Source of the DNA: Candidatus Aegiribacteria sp.
Lineage (GTDB): Bacteria > Fermentibacterota > Fermentibacteria > Fermentibacterales > JCC-6
Direction of reading: 5' to 3'
Assembly: GCA_030620995.1 (NCBI GenBank)
Contig: JAUXIK010000018.1
Location: forward strand, 1-47,636
DNA length: 47,636 nt
A program made the position numbers and the translations under genes. The stretch's first letter is position 1. Each line of letters opens with the position of its first letter. This document shows positions 1 to 7,659 of the stretch, piece after piece. The notes under the pieces were generated by a model. That model made no database searches, was not told where the DNA came from, and worked only from the letters and a program-made list of their open reading frames with translations.

Positions 1-2
1 TG

Positions 3-371
3 AGGGATATTATCATTGCCACGGATCCATCACTGAATGGAAGTTCAGACTGGCCTTGTCCCTGGGATATAAATACGGATCACAGTCTGAGCGTAAAGGC
101 GTATCTGGCTGCTCCGTCCGGTGAACTCAGAGCGGAAAGCGTATTCTACCCACAGGAAAAGGAATATTTCAGTGTGCTCGGAGGTGTGCTTGAGGCGAAG
201 TTTGGAAGACTTGGAACCGGGTCTATGGGCTATGAGCTATATATTGCGTACGATGAGGGGCTTACAGGAGTCAGGCCGCCCTATTTCCCGATACTGGAAT
301 ACTGGAAGATGATCTCCTGGGAGGAAAATCCCGATTTCGGGGAAAAGAATATCGAAGACAACATGTACTAA
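3..371 (+). CDS. C-terminal part of an unrecognised protein (5' end outside window)
   Basis: An open frame runs from the left edge to a TAA at 369-371, about 122 residues. The frame stays open through the first 170 bases with no convincing start, so this is the tail of a longer gene. The visible part has several aromatic residues and Gly/Pro turns (for example PPYFPILEYW near the end) and no transmembrane segment, which suggests an extracellular or periplasmic beta-rich domain. I recognise no family or motif. The stop lies only 3 nt from the left repeat of the RAYT element, so the element sits immediately downstream of the gene; the last residues could have been changed by that insertion. Function unknown. 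Confidence 0.55.
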   Translation, partial: RDIIIATDPSLNGSSDWPCPWDINTDHSLSVKAYLAAPSGELRAESVFYPQEKEYFSVLGGVLEAKFGRLGTGSMGYELYIAYDEGLTGVRPPYFPILEYWKMISWEENPDFGEKNIEDNMY

Positions 372-374
372 GTA

Positions 375-415
375 GGGTCGGGCCTCAAAACTTAGCATTC
401 TTAACATTTGGGGTC
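375..415 (+). repeat. left terminal inverted repeat of RAYT element
   Basis: A 41-nt sequence whose exact reverse complement is at 1376-1416. It covers the stop codon and last ten codons of the transposase (stop at 385-387). It is followed inward by GGGGTCAGGCTTAG, which resembles the inner partial copy on the right side and suggests an originally symmetrical two-unit end. Confidence 0.85.
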
Positions 416-1296
416 AGGCTTAGATACTCAATATTTCGTTTTGAGTGTTCTGCTTTTATGATCCTGTTTACCGTTATCTCATGAAGGTTGATCTGTCTTG
501 CAATATCCACCTGCTGGTAACCAAGGGCTGAATATGCATGAAAGATAACTTTATTTCTGAATTCTTTGGTAAAACAATCTGAATGCTTAAAAACCTCGGA
601 AAGTGTTGGCCGATATGCATAACGCTGTTCACGGGGAATACTTTTCTTATTGATGACAGGCTTCAGAATGTTTTCTAATGATGAGAGAAATTCCTTATTT
701 CCAAGGAATATCTTTCCAATAGTATGAGAAAACGGTGATGGTTTGTCTATACCTTCCAGAATGAAATGTATATAATTCTTTCTTGCTTCATCCAGTTCTG
801 TTCCGAACCGCGAGAGAACCCACTCGGTTGAAAGGATGCTATCTTCTTGTCTGACAATTCCAGCCATCTCGTTGAAGCTGCTCCATATGTACTCACCAGG
901 ATGCTTGACCAACCCTGCTCTCAATGGATTAAGGACAATGTATCTGCATAGCTCAAGAAGGTATAATTCACGTTGAACCAGAATAGAGTGAAACCTTCCC
1001 TGGAATACATGTCCAACGAAGTCGTGCCTTTTATTGAAGTACTGCGCATATGTTGAATGTAGCAGATGCATTCCACGAGAAATATTACCATCAGGGGTTT
1101 CGAGAATAAGATGATAGTGAGTACTCATAATGCAGTATCCATGACAGAGATAATTGTATTGTCTGATAACCTTGTTTAGGGTGTTCAGGAATTTCAATCT
1201 ATCTGCGTTCTCAAGAAATATCGACTTCTTGCCAGTACCTCTGGAGTACACATGATAAAGAGCACCGGGGAATTCAGTTCTTAATTGCCTTGTCAT
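385..1296 (-). CDS. REP-associated tyrosine transposase (RAYT, Y1/HUH family)
   Basis: A 303-residue member of the Transposase_17 / IS200-like Y1 family, single-strand DNA nucleases that act through a metal-bound HUH motif and a catalytic tyrosine. The N-terminal half shows the family pattern: ALYHVYSRG near residues 12-20, the HUH motif H60-Y61-H62 followed by hydrophobic residues, and a YxxYFN segment (Y83, Y86) that should hold the catalytic tyrosine, then GHVFQGRF and CRYIVLNPLRAGLV. The C-terminal third is longer than in IS200 and carries a helix-turn-helix-like stretch (QVDIARQINLHEITVNRII, about residues 258-276), as in the larger RAYTs. The ATG at 1294-1296 has no obvious ribosome-binding site, typical of weakly expressed transposases. 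The frame looks intact, so the gene may be functional. It lies between an unknown gene and the hydroxymethyltransferase operon and interrupts neither. Confidence 0.88.
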   Translation of the reverse strand: MTRQLRTEFPGALYHVYSRGTGKKSIFLENADRLKFLNTLNKVIRQYNYLCHGYCIMSTHYHLILETPDGNISRGMHLLHSTYAQYFNKRHDFVGHVFQGRFHSILVQRELYLLELCRYIVLNPLRAGLVKHPGEYIWSSFNEMAGIVRQEDSILSTEWVLSRFGTELDEARKNYIHFILEGIDKPSPFSHTIGKIFLGNKEFLSSLENILKPVINKKSIPREQRYAYRPTLSEVFKHSDCFTKEFRNKVIFHAYSALGYQQVDIARQINLHEITVNRIIKAEHSKRNIEYLSLTPNVKNAKF

Positions 1297-1355
1297 ATCT
1301 ATATGTTACGCGAAAATGACCAAAGATGCAAGTGGTCAATAGCGAATGAATATAG

Positions 1356-1417
1356 AATGTTAAGAATTGAGGCCCGACCCCAAATGTTAAGAATGCTAAG
1401 TTTTGAGGCCCGACCCC
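1356..1417 (+). repeat. right-end direct repeat pair of RAYT element
   Basis: Two head-to-tail copies of one unit: 1356-1381 (26 nt) and 1383-1417 (35 nt). Both begin AATGTTAAGAAT and end TGAGGCCCGACCCC; the first lacks the 9 nt GCTAAGTTT in the middle. A third truncated start, AATGTTA, follows at 1419-1425 and overlaps the stop codon of the neighbouring hydroxymethyltransferase gene. The second copy contains the right inverted repeat. The arrangement resembles the REP-like repeats that accompany RAYT transposases. Confidence 0.75.
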
Positions 1418-1422
1418 GAATG

Positions 1423-2853
1423 TTAGAACCTCCGGAGGTTTTCGGCGAAGAGTTTTGCGTATTCACCGGTTGGGAATGCTGATTCAAGGGCACCCGAAGC
1501 AAGTCTGATGCTTTCTTCAAGCGGAAGTGTGTAGCGCATTACGGTGAATTTCTCTCGGAAATCGGCTACTTCATCGGCAACATTTTCGTTCTTCAAGATT
1601 ATTCTGGCCATGAGTTCCGCCAGGGCGCCAAAATCATCCTCATCCATTCCATATCTGGTCATTTCGGAAACACCTGTTCTGATACCGCTTGAGGACAGGA
1701 AAGTTTCGTCATCGGGCAGGGCCTGGTAATTAACAATGACATTGTTCTCCTGAAGGCGGTCTGCAATTTCTGAGCCTTCTCCGTGTTCCGATACCCGGAT
1801 TACCACCTGATGCGTATGTGTGTACCCGTCAGAGGGATCACCTTCCACCGCAAGGCCGTTATCCGCAAGATGTTTAGCGAAGGCTCTCGCGTTTGACAGA
1901 ACTCTGCTCTGATATTCATCCTTGAACTCATTCATCTCAGTTGTAGCAACAAGAAGACCCAGAAGGGTGGCAAGATGATGGTTGCTCGTGCTGCCGGGGA
2001 ACGCTCTGCTCGTAATATCAAGCCAGAGTTTCCGCAGAGGAGTTTTCTTTGCCATGTTGCTGACTACTACACCCCGCTGTGGTCCGAAGAATGTCTTATG
2101 GGTAGATCCTGTGACAACATCTGCGCCGTCGGCCAGTGGATCCTGGAATGCGCCATAGATTCCGAGTACATGGGCCATATCATACATTATGACCGGTCTG
2201 TCTTCCCAGTCGGCCACTTCGTCAGCCAGTTCTTTGACCGGCTCGGGATAGAGGAACATGCTTTTGCCGAAGATAACAAGTTCCGGACGGACCCGGCGTA
2301 CTGTTTCCAGCATCTTCTGCACATCGATCCTGTATGGGTTACTTTCCATAACAGGGAAGTTGACGCAATTCTCCTTGCCTGTTTCAGGATCGATATCGAC
2401 GAAATTGAAAAGCGCTCCGAAGGGCTGGCTGGACAGATGACCCCCCAGACCCAGATTGTTGTTCATGACTGCTCGGAGCTTTCTGAATGTACCTTCGGGA
2501 GTGGAGCGATTCACGAATTTGGTCATTCCTTCGAATATGACTGCGTTTGCCATCTGTCCGCTTATAGTTCTCAATTCAGCTTCCGAACACTGGAAATATT
2601 CCTTTATCGCTTCTCCGACCTCTTCCTCTATTCTTCTTATAAAATCGGTTCCGTGATAGAAATAAACATCCCTGCCCTTCATCCTTTTATGCTCAGCGTA
2701 TCTGCCGGCCGGATCGCATAATTCACAAATTTTAACAAGAGGGCTGGGAGTATTCTCGGAGGGAATGAGGTTTACACATTTCCTCTGTCTCCACAGATTG
2801 TTCTCCCGTATTCTTCCGAAAAGGTCATCCATTTTTTGCGACAAATCGGCCAT
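1423..2853 (-). CDS. glyA: serine hydroxymethyltransferase family protein (divergent)
   Basis: A 476-residue PLP-dependent fold-type I enzyme related to SHMT, which interconverts serine and glycine with transfer of a one-carbon unit to tetrahydrofolate. Conserved signatures: NLIPSENTPS (residues 28-37, the SEN motif), SGQMANAVIF (98-107), LGLGGHLSS (134-142), DMAHVLG with D225 and H228, and the PLP-lysine motif STHKTFFGP with K253. It is longer than the roughly 415-430 residues of standard bacterial GlyA and differs from it in many places, including a FYHGTDF segment in place of the usual tyrosine-rich stretch. Its substrate could therefore be another beta-hydroxy amino acid. The ATG at 2851-2853 has a GGAAG-type ribosome-binding site. 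It is the last gene of the antiporter operon. The stop codon TAA (1423-1425) lies within a short match to the adjacent RAYT repeat. Confidence 0.8.
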   Translation of the reverse strand: MADLSQKMDDLFGRIRENNLWRQRKCVNLIPSENTPSPLVKICELCDPAGRYAEHKRMKGRDVYFYHGTDFIRRIEEEVGEAIKEYFQCSEAELRTISGQMANAVIFEGMTKFVNRSTPEGTFRKLRAVMNNNLGLGGHLSSQPFGALFNFVDIDPETGKENCVNFPVMESNPYRIDVQKMLETVRRVRPELVIFGKSMFLYPEPVKELADEVADWEDRPVIMYDMAHVLGIYGAFQDPLADGADVVTGSTHKTFFGPQRGVVVSNMAKKTPLRKLWLDITSRAFPGSTSNHHLATLLGLLVATTEMNEFKDEYQSRVLSNARAFAKHLADNGLAVEGDPSDGYTHTHQVVIRVSEHGEGSEIADRLQENNVIVNYQALPDDETFLSSSGIRTGVSEMTRYGMDEDDFGALAELMARIILKNENVADEVADFREKFTVMRYTLPLEESIRLASGALESAFPTGEYAKLFAENLRRF

Positions 2854-2885
2854 GATTTTACTTCCTATCAGTTTATTAACTGGAT

Positions 2886-3716
2886 TTATATCGTTTCCAG
2901 CGATCCTCTTACTATATCAGGCGACAGTACTATAATGCAGGCTCCCCGGTGATTCTCCAAATCTCCGGTAATCTCCTCGATTGAAGCTATCATTTCATCG
3001 AGGGTATCGGCTGGAACGAGTGCGAGAATGGTTCTGGGCTCAGGCTGGGAACTGCCGAGAACATCAAGAAATCCCGCAAAAACCGGTACTCCGGAAAGGA
3101 TTTGACTCATAAGGTTTCCCTCATGGGTTATAGCTCCGGGAAGGCCCATTTCCAGAAAGAGTTCGATTATGTCATTGTAGACTTCGTCCTCCTGAACGAT
3201 TATAAGCATGAGCCGGTTGTAGGTTTTGTCTTTACAGGAATCAATGGCAGTTGCCGGAGCGGCGTGATAAAGGAAGGCTTCCCTGAGTGCATACGAGGTT
3301 GAACTGCTCAGCAGTTCGTATCTGGATTTACCTGCGCCAAGAACTCTGCTGGCTGCCGCAAGAAGCCTTAAATGCATTTCCGGATCTTCAGGCGGGCCTA
3401 CTATGGCACAGAATACATGCACACTTCTTTTGTCCATGGCATCGAAGGACACTCCCCGGATTGAAATGCCCAGAGCAAGCGCGAAATCCTTCATGCCTGT
3501 AACCTTGCAGTGAGGAATCGCGATTCCCTTGCCGAAACCTGTTGATCCCATTTTTTCTCTTTCCAGAAGGCCCTGCTCGATACTTCCCGGATCGACTCCG
3601 GCAACGTCAGGGGATTTTTCGATGAGCCTGGCAAGGCTTCTGACAACTTCTTCCTTTGTTTTTCCGGCAAGTTCGATTGTGCAGGATTCCGGTGAAAGGA
3701 ATTTTGAAATATCCAT
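2886..3716 (-). CDS. PTS EIIA (PtsN-like) domain fused to a P-II-like C-terminal domain
   Basis: A 276-residue soluble protein. Residues 1 to about 150 form a type-2 PTS EIIA domain. The phosphorylatable histidine is H69 in the motif GIAIPHCK, preceded by REKMGSTGFGKG, and later comes the HLRLLAAASRVL helix, all typical of EIIA-Ntr/EIIA-fructose. Residues from about 165 to 276 start RLMLIIVQEDEVYNDIIELFLEMG, which reads like the first strand and helix of a P-II/cyclic-nucleotide-binding-like ferredoxin fold; that assignment is tentative. No membrane or sugar-transport domain is present, so a regulatory role is likelier than sugar uptake. The ATG follows the antiporter stop by 2 nt, implying translational coupling and possible control of that transporter. 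The hydroxymethyltransferase follows after 32 nt. Confidence 0.8.
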   Translation of the reverse strand: MDISKFLSPESCTIELAGKTKEEVVRSLARLIEKSPDVAGVDPGSIEQGLLEREKMGSTGFGKGIAIPHCKVTGMKDFALALGISIRGVSFDAMDKRSVHVFCAIVGPPEDPEMHLRLLAAASRVLGAGKSRYELLSSSTSYALREAFLYHAAPATAIDSCKDKTYNRLMLIIVQEDEVYNDIIELFLEMGLPGAITHEGNLMSQILSGVPVFAGFLDVLGSSQPEPRTILALVPADTLDEMIASIEEITGDLENHRGACIIVLSPDIVRGSLETI

Positions 3717-3718
3717 TA

Positions 3719-4951
3719 TTACTCCAATTTGGCGCCGCGCACCACGGAATATCTTGAAAGCGGCGGTCCGGTAAGTTCATTGAAAAGTACAGAGAATAGC
3801 ACAATGTTTATCAGAGTGGCGGTGATCTCTCGATTCAGCGCAAAATATGGCATCGTATCAAGAAACAGTACAAGACCTATGGCTACTCCGGCCTGTGGGA
3901 GCATTCCATACCCGAGGTATTTTTTGATTAAAGGATCCGAATGAGCTGCCGATGCTCCAATATGTACTCCTGCAATCTTTCCCGCAGCTCTGGCCAGAAC
4001 GAAAATTCCACCCATGAGCAGGATATGAGACGAGGTCATGACGGATATACTCAGTTCGGTACCGGCGATCGCAAAAAATGCTGCGTACAGGGGGGGAGAA
4101 ATTGAGTCGAGGGTATTTATTATCCGGTGGGTTTTCCTTGACAGATTCGCCATGACAGTACCGGCAGCCATACTGGCAAGAAGAGCGCTGAGATGGAAAC
4201 TGTTGCAGATCGCTGAAAGTATGAGTATGACCCCAAGTAATATTATCAGGATTTCGTTGGTTCTTCTCCTTTTTCGGGTCAGGAGATGCAGGAACCATCC
4301 TGCTGATGCTCCGAGTACAAGTGATGAAAAAATCTCAATAATAGCATGGAAAACCGAATGAACAAGGCTGGCGGCTGATCCCAGGGAATTACCGGCAATA
4401 GCCGTAACAGCTGCAAAGAGCAGTACGCATCCTGCGTCATCAAGAGCTACGACTCCATAGAGGTAGTCCACAAACGGTCCCCTTGCCTTGAGTTCTCTTA
4501 TAATAGCGACCGTTGCCGCCGGTGCTGTTGCCGATGCGATAGCTCCCAGAATTGCCGCGAATTCCAGCCTCATTCCCGCAATAACGAGACCGGTCGTAAC
4601 AAGTATGAATGCACCGAAAAGCTGGAACAAAGTAATGATGACCACCGGCCTCCCGATGGTTCTGAGTTTCTTAAGACTGAATTCACTCCCGATCACTAGA
4701 GCGATAAGCGCGAGGGCGATCTCGGTTATCGAAGCAAGGGTCTCGTCAAGGTCTTCATGAATAAGGCCGATGCATGATGGACCCAGGAGAAGACCTGCAA
4801 GTATGAAGCCGGTGATAGCCGGAAGTCGCACTTTTTCCGCAAACCTGCCCATGAAATAGCTTCCCATGAGAAGAATTCCGACTCCGAATACAATATGTGT
4901 GCTGAAAGCTTCGCGCAGTTCCAGCACATAGCCAGAAATATCTGAAAACAT
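3719..4951 (-). CDS. CPA2-family cation/proton antiporter (Na+/H+ exchanger domain)
   Basis: A 410-residue inner-membrane protein with about 11-13 hydrophobic helices and the KefB/Na_H_Exchanger pattern: GFILAGLLLGPSCIG (residues 48-62), LALIALVIGSEF, AAILGAIASATAPAATVAIIREL (central helix), YGVVALDDAGCVLLF with the paired acidic residues DD of the ion-binding site, and LPQAGVAIGLVLF near the end. Members exchange Na+ or K+ for protons. There is no C-terminal TrkA-N or USP domain; instead the separate EIIA/P-II-like protein is encoded 2 nt downstream and may take that regulatory role. The ATG at 4949-4951 has a GGAGG site 4 nt upstream, and a sigma-70-like promoter lies just before it. Ion specificity cannot be told from sequence. 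Confidence 0.88.
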   Translation of the reverse strand: MFSDISGYVLELREAFSTHIVFGVGILLMGSYFMGRFAEKVRLPAITGFILAGLLLGPSCIGLIHEDLDETLASITEIALALIALVIGSEFSLKKLRTIGRPVVIITLFQLFGAFILVTTGLVIAGMRLEFAAILGAIASATAPAATVAIIRELKARGPFVDYLYGVVALDDAGCVLLFAAVTAIAGNSLGSAASLVHSVFHAIIEIFSSLVLGASAGWFLHLLTRKRRRTNEILIILLGVILILSAICNSFHLSALLASMAAGTVMANLSRKTHRIINTLDSISPPLYAAFFAIAGTELSISVMTSSHILLMGGIFVLARAAGKIAGVHIGASAAHSDPLIKKYLGYGMLPQAGVAIGLVLFLDTMPYFALNREITATLINIVLFSVLFNELTGPPLSRYSVVRGAKLE

Positions 4952-4973
4952 CTAACCTCCTGAAGAAGCCCTC

Positions 4974-5002
4974 AGAATAATTCTGTATTGCCTGCGGGTC
5001 AA
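4974..5002 (-). promoter_or_regulatory. sigma-70-like promoter of the antiporter operon
   Basis: Read on the minus strand: TTGACC at 5002-4997, a 17-nt spacer, then TATTCT at 4979-4974. This matches the -35 consensus at 5 of 6 bases and the -10 consensus at 4 of 6. Transcription would start near 4967, about 16 nt before the antiporter ATG, leaving room for the GGAGG ribosome-binding site. Confidence 0.5.
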
Positions 5003-5088
5003 CCTTAGTCTTAGTTATAAGGATTGAAAAGTCTTATATTCAGATGGCTTGTGAAAACAGTGCTGTTAATAAATAAAGAGAGGTTCAG

Positions 5089-6193
5089 ATGACAGTCGAA
5101 GATTTACGCTCAGTTTACAAAAAAGCATTTGAGAGACTTACCAGACTCAAGGAGTGTCTTTGACTTCCCGGAGCTTGTTTCCAATGATAAGAAACTTAAC
5201 AAAACCATGGCTGAACCTGGATTCTGGAATAGCAGGGAAGCTGCTCTTAAGATTATAAATGAGCATAAGCAGATTCAGGTCAGAATCAATCCCATTCAAG
5301 AAGTAGAGAACAAACTTGAGAATGTGGAGATAGCAGTTGAACTGCTTTCCAATGATCCTGATGAAGAACTGGAACGGGAATGCTCAGCAAATCTGAAATG
5401 GGTGAATGGAAAACTGGACCGTCTTGATTTCATGCAGATGCTGTCAGGTCCTAACGACAGGAATGATGCAATACTGACAATCCGGTCCGGTGCAGGCGGG
5501 CAGGATAGTCAGGACTGGGCTGAAATGCTGATGAAGATGTACATTTACTGGGCTGAGAAGCAGGAATTTGACGTTGAGATACTGAGTATGAGTGAGGGTG
5601 GCGTAGAGGGTGGAATCAGAGAAGCGATTCTGTCGATAAAAGGACCCTGGGCTTACGGATATCTTAGCGCTGAAGGCGGAATCCACAGGCTGGTGAGAAA
5701 ATCCCCCTTCGATCAGAATCATCGTCGACACACCAGTTTTGCTTCTATATTTCCGCTTCCTGATCTTGATGATACCATTGAGATTGAACTTAATGATGAT
5801 GAAATAAGAGTAGATACTTTCAGGGCAAGCGGGGCAGGCGGTCAGCATGTTAATAAAACAGATTCAGCTGTGAGGATGACGCATATTCCGACCGGAATCG
5901 CCGTCATGTGCCAGAATCAGCGATCTCAGTTCAGGAACAGAGAAGTTGCAAGAAGAATTCTCCGGGCTCGTCTGTATGAACTTGAACAGAAAAAACGCCG
6001 GGAAAAGAAAGCGGAAATGGAAAAAACAAAAAAGGCTGTTTCCTGGGGCAATCAGATAAGATCTTATGTAATGCATCCATACAAAATGGTGAAGGATCAC
6101 AGAACCGGTATGGAGACGTCAAATATTGATAGTATCCTCTCAGGTGAAATACAGGAGTTTATTGAGGAATATCTCAGAAAGAGCGGTCAGTAA
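5089..6193 (+). CDS. prfB: peptide chain release factor 2 (programmed +1 frameshift)
   Basis: RF2 ends translation at UGA and UAA. The gene begins at ATG 5089 with AGAGAGG just upstream, and reads 24 codons (MTVEDLRS... to KECL) to an in-frame TGA at 5161-5163. Skipping T5161 puts the ribosome in the +1 frame at GAC (5162), giving DFPELVSND and an intact protein to 6193. The total is 367 residues, close to the 365 of E. coli RF2. The frameshift site has all classical parts: CTT TGA C with the Shine-Dalgarno-like AAGGAG (5149-5154) 3 nt upstream. Family motifs: the stop-codon-reading tripeptide SPF in VRKSPFDQ, and GGQ in [17 protein letters not shown] for peptidyl-tRNA hydrolysis. lysS follows after 2 nt, a common arrangement of the two genes. 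Without recoding, only a 24-residue peptide would be made. Confidence 0.95.
5149..5164 (+). promoter_or_regulatory. prfB programmed +1 frameshift signal
   Basis: The sequence is AAGGAG TGT CTT TGA C: an internal Shine-Dalgarno-like element, a 3-nt spacer, the slippery CTT codon and the in-frame UGA. This is the autoregulatory site known from E. coli and most bacterial prfB genes; low RF2 lets the ribosome pause at UGA and shift forward. The downstream frame continues directly as RF2. Confidence 0.93.
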
Positions 6194-6195
6194 TT

Positions 6196-7659
6196 ATGAG
6201 TGATGAGCAGCAGGGGCTGAAAAGAAGCAAGCTTGAAAAACTGCAAACGGAATATATGATAGATCCCTTTCCTCCAAGAAGCCATGAATCGCTTTCCATA
6301 AAGGAAGTGAGAGATGGAAGAGAGACCGAGGAGAACGTATTAGTTACAGGAAGGATCACAGGTAAAAGAGAACATGGCAAGACGGTTTTTGTTGATCTTC
6401 GCGACAGCACAGGTTCCATTCAGCTTTATCTGAGCAGAAATGTTCTTGACGAGAAAACCTGGTCTGTTGTCGGTCTTCTTGATCTTGGAGATATAATCCA
6501 GGTTAACGGGTCGGTCTTCACAACCAGATTGGGTGAATTGACTGTCAAGTGCGCTGATCTGACTATACTGTGCAAGAGCCTCAGGCAGCTTCCTGTCGTC
6601 AAGGTTGACTCGGAGGGAGTGGCTCACGATGAGGTTACGGACAGTGATTATCTTTATCGGCACAGATGCGTTGATCTTATAATAAATCCCGATTCTCTCG
6701 ATAGATTCAGAAAGAGGAGCAGGATAATATCCTCACTCAGATCATACCTCGATTCAAACGATTTCCTGGAAGTTGAAACTCCCGTACTACAGTCTATTTA
6801 CGGTGGTGCTGCAGCGGAACCATTCAAAACACACTATAGCAGCATGAATGAAACATACTTTCTGCGAATCGCAAAAGAGCTGTATCTTAAACGGCTCCTT
6901 GTCGGTGGAATTGATAGAGTCTACGAACTGGGAAAAGATTTCAGGAATGAAGGAATAGACCGGACGCACAGTCCTGAATTCACACAACTTGAAATGTACG
7001 AGGCTTATGCGGATTACAACGTAATGATGACTCGATTCGAGGAAATGGTAATTACTGCCGCAGGGGTTTCAGGAATCGGATCAGATCTTGAATATCAGGG
7101 AACTCTGATTCATCTATCTCCGCCGTTCAGAAGGATCGGATTTCTTGAATCCCTTTCTAAGGCGAGCGGAGAGGATCTCTTTTCCTGGGAACCGGAAGAT
7201 CTTGAAACACTTTGCCGGAAGAATGATATCGCTACACTTGCAAAGGACAGAATCACACTTCTCGACAAGCTTTTTGATTTCTATGTAGCTGACAGAATTG
7301 AGCAGCCAACTTTTGTTGTTGATTATCCGGAAGCTATGTCACCTCTCGCGAAGGGTAAACCCGGTTCACCTGGTGTGACTGAAAGGTTTGAAGCCTTTGT
7401 GCTGGGACTGGAACTTGCGAATGCTTTCAGTGAGCAGAACAATCCGATTCTCCAGAGGCAAATTCTTGAGGAACAGGCTGAGGCCAGTGTACATCGGGAG
7501 GGTTCGGTTGATGAAGATTTCCTTTACGCACTGGAAACCGGAATGCCTCCAGCCGGAGGGATGGGAATTGGCATTGATCGTCTCGTCATGCTTCTAACCG
7601 GAACCAGCAAGATCAGAGATACGATCTTATTCCCTAACCTGCGGCGGCAGAATAAGTGA
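6196..7659 (+). CDS. lysS: lysyl-tRNA synthetase, class II
   Basis: A 487-residue cytoplasmic enzyme that charges tRNA-Lys. An N-terminal OB fold (about residues 45-150, VLVTGRITGKREHGKTVFVDLRD) binds the anticodon. The class II catalytic domain follows with motif 1 (residues around 185, ending FLEVETPVLQ), motif 2 (RVYELGKDFRNEGIDRTHSPEF, in which RNEG binds ATP) and motif 3 near the C-terminus (GMGIGIDRLVMLLTG). The ISKIRD-like SKIRDTILFP closes the protein as in LysRS. The length is normal for bacterial LysS. The ATG follows the prfB stop by 2 nt, and the stop overlaps the start of the next gene, so it is part of a tight operon. Confidence 0.95.
   Translation: MSDEQQGLKRSKLEKLQTEYMIDPFPPRSHESLSIKEVRDGRETEENVLVTGRITGKREHGKTVFVDLRDSTGSIQLYLSRNVLDEKTWSVVGLLDLGDIIQVNGSVFTTRLGELTVKCADLTILCKSLRQLPVVKVDSEGVAHDEVTDSDYLYRHRCVDLIINPDSLDRFRKRSRIISSLRSYLDSNDFLEVETPVLQSIYGGAAAEPFKTHYSSMNETYFLRIAKELYLKRLLVGGIDRVYELGKDFRNEGIDRTHSPEFTQLEMYEAYADYNVMMTRFEEMVITAAGVSGIGSDLEYQGTLIHLSPPFRRIGFLESLSKASGEDLFSWEPEDLETLCRKNDIATLAKDRITLLDKLFDFYVADRIEQPTFVVDYPEAMSPLAKGKPGSPGVTERFEAFVLGLELANAFSEQNNPILQRQILEEQAEASVHREGSVDEDFLYALETGMPPAGGMGIGIDRLVMLLTGTSKIRDTILFPNLRRQNK

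Larger units (their letters stand above)
375..1416 (-). mobile_element. RAYT/IS200-like single-gene element with 41-bp perfect inverted ends
   Basis: The transposase gene is enclosed by two copies of a 41-nt sequence in inverted orientation, at 375-415 and 1376-1416. I compared them base by base and they are identical. The outermost bases read GGGTCGGGCCTCAAAAC on the left and the exact complement on the right. The C-terminal codons of the transposase lie inside the left copy. On the right, a shorter copy of the same unit, lacking 9 central bases, is directly adjacent on the inner side (1356-1381). On the left, the inner side carries a decayed version. No target-site duplication is evident, as expected for HUH/Y1 enzymes, which do not generate one. 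Confidence 0.75.

Noticed and set aside
1975..2721. A 248-codon open frame on the plus strand opposite the hydroxymethyltransferase
   Set aside because: It is the antisense shadow of a gene with clear SHMT motifs, and its translation shows no known family, signal or membrane pattern.
5129..5161. Start of prfB at 5129 in the downstream frame
   Set aside because: It has no RF2-like N-terminus; the upstream frame plus a +1 shift gives the expected sequence and length.
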